Origin: Bacteriovoracaceae bacterium UBA2428
GTDB lineage: Bacteria; Bdellovibrionota; UBA2428
NCBI GenBank assembly: GCA_002343545.1
Contig: DDRA01000027.1
Location: 20,523-31,868, forward strand
DNA: 11,346 nt
Direction of reading: 5' to 3'
Shown here: positions 8,808 through 11,346 of the stretch, piece by piece
How the letters are laid out: each line of letters opens with the position of its first letter
Numbering within the stretch: the stretch's first letter is position 1
Program-made: the position numbers and the translations under genes
Notes under the pieces: model-generated
What the model was told of the DNA's origin: nothing
What the model saw: the letters and a program-made list of their open reading frames with translations, nothing else
Database searches by the model: none

Positions 8808-9728
8808 ATGGGAAAGCTCGGGCTCGTCGTCTTCTGCCTGCTCGCGGGCGTGCTCGCGCGCCGCTTCCGCGTTTTTCCGGACTCCGCCGCGAGCGCGCTC
8901 AACCGCTTCGTCATCTACTTCTCGTTGCCCGCGATCACGCTGCGACAGATCCATCGCCTCGACTTCGGCGGCGCGGAGAATCTCGCGCCCATCGGGCTCG
9001 CTTGGTTGCTCTTCGCGGCGGCCGCGCTCGTCGTCTATCCGCTCGCCCGGGCCCAGGGTTGGAGCCGCGAAACGGCCGGTGCCTTGCTCCTGACCGCGGG
9101 GCTGGGGAACACGTCCTTCGTCGGCTTCGCGCTGCTCGAGGCCCTGCACGGGGGCGCGGCGCTGCCGCTCGGCGTGCTCGTCGACCAACCCGGCACCTTC
9201 CTCGCGATGGCCACGCTCGGGGTCGGCGCGGCGACCTGGCTTTCGGGTCGTCGCTTAACGCCGCTCGCCATGCTCGGCCGGGTGCTCCGCTTTCCTCCCT
9301 TCGTCGCCCTCGTGCTCGCGTTTTTGCTTCGGCCCTTCGCGATGCCGCCCGCCGTGGACGAAGCCCTGGAGCGTTTGGGCTTCACGCTCGTGCCGCTCGC
9401 CCTGACGGCCGTCGGTCTCGAGCTGCGCCTTTCGCGCGGGGCGCTCCGGCGCGAGGCCCGGCCGCTCCTGCTCGGCCTCGGTTTCAAGCTCGTCCTCGCG
9501 CCGCTGCTCGCCTACGCCGTGTACGCGCCGTTCCTCGCGAAGGACGGTCTCCCGTTCCGCGTCATCGTCCTCGAGGCGGCCATGGCCCCCATGATCACGG
9601 CCGGGATCGTGGCTTCCGAGCACGGGCTCCGCCCCGATCTCGCGTCGCTCATGGTCGGAGTGGGGATCCCGCTTTCCATCGCGTGGGTGCCCTTCGTGGA
9701 CTTCCTCCTCGGCCGTCTCGCGGCGTAG
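8808..9728 (+). CDS. AEC (auxin efflux carrier-like) family transporter
   Basis: The 306-residue product is very hydrophobic, with about ten predicted membrane segments in two blocks around a more polar stretch near residues 148-156. This is the layout of the AEC/Mem_trans family, inner-membrane secondary carriers whose bacterial members include malate and malonate transporters. Supporting motifs are 'NRFVIYFSLPAITL' (32-45) and 'GLGNTSFVGFALLEAL' (98-113), the equivalent of the family's 'gN.gf.G.pl..al.G'. There is 'AMAPMITAGIVA' near residues 261-272. Substrate cannot be told from sequence. The ATG lies 9 nt after the envC-like stop, so cotranscription with ftsEX is likely, but no good Shine-Dalgarno sequence precedes it. 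Membership in a division operon is unusual, and nothing in the protein explains it. Confidence 0.85.
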   Translation: MGKLGLVVFCLLAGVLARRFRVFPDSAASALNRFVIYFSLPAITLRQIHRLDFGGAENLAPIGLAWLLFAAAALVVYPLARAQGWSRETAGALLLTAGLGNTSFVGFALLEALHGGAALPLGVLVDQPGTFLAMATLGVGAATWLSGRRLTPLAMLGRVLRFPPFVALVLAFLLRPFAMPPAVDEALERLGFTLVPLALTAVGLELRLSRGALRREARPLLLGLGFKLVLAPLLAYAVYAPFLAKDGLPFRVIVLEAAMAPMITAGIVASEHGLRPDLASLMVGVGIPLSIAWVPFVDFLLGRLAA

Positions 9729-9757
9729 GTCCGCGTCAGAATTTCGGTTCGCCCGCG

Positions 9758-9786
9758 TTGTGGCCCGGCGGGGGGCCCCGTAAACT
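9758..9786 (+). promoter_or_regulatory. Candidate ctpA promoter, near-leaderless
   Basis: TTGTGG (9758-9763), a 17-nt GC-rich spacer and TAAACT (9781-9786) lie in the 67-bp gap after the transporter gene. The -10 is 9 nt from the ATG at 9796, so the predicted start near 9793 leaves almost no leader. The -35 begins TTGTG, as does the ftsE one. Confidence 0.45.
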
Positions 9787-9795
9787 AGGTTCCCT

Positions 9796-11172
9796 ATGAA
9801 ACAACTCTTGCGCGTCTTCCTCGCGATCGCCCTGCTCGCCGGTATCTCCTTCGGCCTCTTTATGATGGTGCAGTTCCGCGAGAACGCGACGGCCGACAAG
9901 GCGGCCTACCGGGAGCTCGAGAAGTTCTCGAAGGTGCTGCAGTACATCGAAGCGAACTACGTCGAAGAGATCAACCCGACGAAGGTCGTCGAGGGCGCGA
10001 TCCAGGGTATGCTCTCGAGCCTCGATCCGCACTCGGCCTACCTCGATCCCGAGGTCTACCGGGAGATGAAGACCGAAACGAGCGGCAAGTTCGGCGGCCT
10101 CGGCATCGAGGTCAGCACCGTCGACGGTTACCTTACCGTCGTCTCGCCGATCGACGAAACTCCGGCCCAACGCGCGGGCATCAAGGCGGGCGACCGCATC
10201 CTCAAGATCAACGGCCAATCGACGAAGCTGCTCGGCGTGCCGGCCGCGGTGCAGATGATGCGCGGCAAAGTCGGCGAGCCCGTCAAGCTCCAGATCGGCC
10301 GCGCGGGCGAGCCGCCGATGGACCTCACGCTCACGCGCGAAAGCATCCGCATGCAGTCCGTGCGCTGGGCGCGCGTCGAGGGCGACATCGGCTACGTGCG
10401 CGTGTCTTCCTTCATGGAGACGACGTCGGAAGAGGTCGCGCGCGCCCTCGACAAGCTCCTCGCGGCGCCCGCCGTGAAGGGCTTCGTGCTCGATCTCCGC
10501 GGCAACCCGGGTGGTCTGCTCGACCAAGCCGTGCGCCTTTCCAACCTTTTCATCGACGAAGGCCCGGTCGTCTACACGATCGGCCGCGACCGCACGAAGA
10601 AGGAAGTCGAACACGCGCAGAAGGGCCGCATGAAGACGGATCTCCCGCTCGTCGTGCTCATCGACGCGGGCTCGGCCTCGGCCAGCGAGATCGTCGCGGG
10701 TTGCCTGCAGGACTACCGCCGCGCCGTCATCGCGGGCGTGAAGAGCTTCGGCAAGGGCTCCGTGCAGACCATCGTCCCGCTCGGCGACACGGCCGGACTC
10801 AAGCTCACGATCGCGCGCTACTACACGCCCTCGGGCCGCTCGATCCAGGCGAAGGGCATCGAGCCCGACGTGCCGCTCGAGGTCATCGACCCGAAGGCCG
10901 TCGAGGAGGCGCTCGCCCGTTCGAAGCGCCGCCTCGTGAGCGAGGCCGATCTCGAGGGCCACTTCGACAACGAGGACGGCGCCGACGCGGAAGAAGCTCC
11001 GCTGCCGTCCGTGAGCCCGTCGCCGCTGCCGAGCGTGGCGGTGAAGGGTCCGCTGCCCAAGTCGCTCGAGGAGCGCCTAAAGTCCGACTACATGGTGTTG
11101 CAGGCCTCGCGGATCCTCAAGACGATGGCCGTGACCCGCGCGGGCCTCGCGAAGCCGGAGTTCAAGGAGTAG
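9796..11172 (+). CDS. ctpA: S41 family carboxy-terminal processing peptidase
   Basis: CtpA/Prc-type serine proteases cut or degrade periplasmic proteins from the C-terminus, including peptidoglycan hydrolases and lipoproteins. The 458-residue product has an N-terminal membrane anchor or uncleaved signal (about 4-26) and the S41 N-terminal region with 'GMLSSLDPHSAYL' (71-83). A PDZ domain follows (about 98-170; 'GGLGIEV', 'AGDRILKING'), then the protease core. The catalytic Ser-Lys dyad is Ser295 in 'AGSASASEI' and Lys320 in 'SFGKGSVQ', spaced 25 as in E. coli Prc, with Gln324 following; 'LRGNPGGLLDQAV' (234-246) is also a family signature. A Pro/Ser linker (about 401-411) leads to a C-terminal tail. 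It probably has its own promoter, separate from the ftsEX operon. ctpA beside ftsEX-envC is a known arrangement, suggesting that it acts on the cell-wall machinery. Confidence 0.95.
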   Translation: MKQLLRVFLAIALLAGISFGLFMMVQFRENATADKAAYRELEKFSKVLQYIEANYVEEINPTKVVEGAIQGMLSSLDPHSAYLDPEVYREMKTETSGKFGGLGIEVSTVDGYLTVVSPIDETPAQRAGIKAGDRILKINGQSTKLLGVPAAVQMMRGKVGEPVKLQIGRAGEPPMDLTLTRESIRMQSVRWARVEGDIGYVRVSSFMETTSEEVARALDKLLAAPAVKGFVLDLRGNPGGLLDQAVRLSNLFIDEGPVVYTIGRDRTKKEVEHAQKGRMKTDLPLVVLIDAGSASASEIVAGCLQDYRRAVIAGVKSFGKGSVQTIVPLGDTAGLKLTIARYYTPSGRSIQAKGIEPDVPLEVIDPKAVEEALARSKRRLVSEADLEGHFDNEDGADAEEAPLPSVSPSPLPSVAVKGPLPKSLEERLKSDYMVLQASRILKTMAVTRAGLAKPEFKE

Positions 11173-11287
11173 GCGCCCTCCCAAAACCGGGAATCCAAAG
11201 GGTTTCTTTCGGGAAAAGCTTTTTTCGGGAACCGTTGAAGGGGGTGGGGGGCTATGTTACAAGCTCCCCATTGCCTGGTTTTAGAGT
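11173..11287. other. Intergenic region between ctpA and tRNA-Pro
   Basis: These 115 bp hold CGGGAA three times (11188-11193, 11210-11215, 11226-11231), the last two within a longer repeat TTTCGGGAA. There is an AAAAGCTTTTTT stretch (11214-11225) that could act as an AT-rich upstream element. Near the tRNA lies an imperfect inverted repeat, GGGGGGCT (11246-11253) and AGCTCCCC (11262-11269). No convincing intrinsic terminator for ctpA is seen, because no GC stem is followed by a T run. Confidence 0.5.
11235..11263 (+). promoter_or_regulatory. Possible tRNA-Pro promoter
   Basis: TTGAAG (11235-11240), a 17-nt G-rich spacer and TACAAG (11258-11263) would start transcription near 11270, 18 nt before the tRNA. 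An alternative -10, TATGTT (11253-11258), is closer to consensus but only 12 nt from that -35. The T run just upstream could serve as an UP element. Weakly supported. Confidence 0.3.
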
Positions 11288-11346
11288 CGGCGCGTAGCGC
11301 AGCCTGGTAGCGCACTTGTCTCGGGTGCAAGGGGTCGTGGGTTCAA
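11288..11346 (+). tRNA. tRNA-Pro(CGG), 3' end beyond window
   Basis: The sequence folds as the first 59 nt of a tRNA. The acceptor 5' strand is CGGCGCG (11288-11294), then TA, and the D arm is GCGC-AGCCTGGTA-GCGC. The anticodon stem is CTTGT/GCAAG around the 7-nt loop CTCGGGT. Loop positions 34-36 are CGG (11322-11324), the anticodon for proline codon CCG. C at position 1 and the D-arm sequence match bacterial tRNA-Pro. The variable loop and GTGGG TTCAA of the T arm follow before the window ends, so the T stem's 3' side and acceptor 3' strand cannot be checked. CCG is a codon expected to be frequent in a genome this GC-rich. Confidence 0.92.

Noticed and set aside
7809..9188. A 459-codon minus-strand frame antisense to the envC-like and transporter genes
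   Set aside because: It is a charged, low-information shadow. The plus-strand genes beneath it have signal peptide, coiled coil and membrane segments that make sense.
9762..9777. GGCCC...GGGCC hairpin as a terminator after the transporter gene
   Set aside because: The stem is five pairs only and is followed by CCGTAAACT, with no T run. It lies within the spacer of the better-supported ctpA promoter.
9736..10962. A 408-codon minus-strand frame antisense to ctpA
   Set aside because: It is dominated by Arg, Ala, Leu, Asp and His and mirrors the codon structure of ctpA, which is clearly real.

Overview
The window is GC-rich DNA from a Gram-negative bacterium. It carries an exported beta-barrel-like protein, a further exported protein, and a divisome/murein-remodelling cluster. 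The gene density, alternative start codons (GTG, TTG) and the ftsE-ftsX-envC-like-ctpA order would fit a GC-rich member of the former Deltaproteobacteria, or a Bdellovibrio-like lineage. That placement is inference and no sequence search was run. Nothing looks like a phage, insertion sequence, CRISPR array or other recent mobile element; base composition is uniform throughout.

Layout. Positions 1-752 (minus) hold the start of a DUF429-like protein that runs off the left edge. It is divergent from coaE (799-1404, plus; dephospho-CoA kinase). coaE overlaps by 4 nt a gene for a signal-peptide-bearing, probable outer-membrane beta-barrel protein (1401-2525, plus, TTG start). That gene ends 4 bp from a convergent gene for an exported eight-cysteine protein (2530-3777, minus), which has a possible lysozyme-like 'ES...YQF' pattern. 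Upstream of it on the same strand lie a small DUF1304 membrane protein (3823-4185) and the NAD-dependent DNA ligase ligA (4190-6256).

ligA is divergent from the second plus-strand block. This block is ftsE (6294-7034) and ftsX (7031-7924; ATGA overlap), followed by an EnvC-like exported coiled-coil/LytM protein that has lost the metal ligands of the M23 fold (7932-8798), and an AEC-family transporter (8808-9728). After a 67-bp gap with its own candidate promoter comes a CtpA-type S41 peptidase (9796-11172). A tRNA-Pro(CGG) gene begins at 11288 and is cut by the right edge.

How it fits together. FtsE hydrolyses ATP and drives conformational change through FtsX. In well-studied bacteria FtsX recruits an EnvC/PcsB-type coiled-coil protein that switches on peptidoglycan hydrolysis at the septum. 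A CtpA/Prc-type periplasmic protease next door commonly trims or degrades envelope enzymes. The AEC transporter between the activator and the protease is the odd member. No wholly new system is evident. The points most worth a second look are the uncharacterised exported eight-cysteine protein, the short fully degenerate EnvC-like protein, and a recurring arrangement in which -10-like hexamers sit only 7-9 nt upstream of start codons that lack a clear Shine-Dalgarno sequence.
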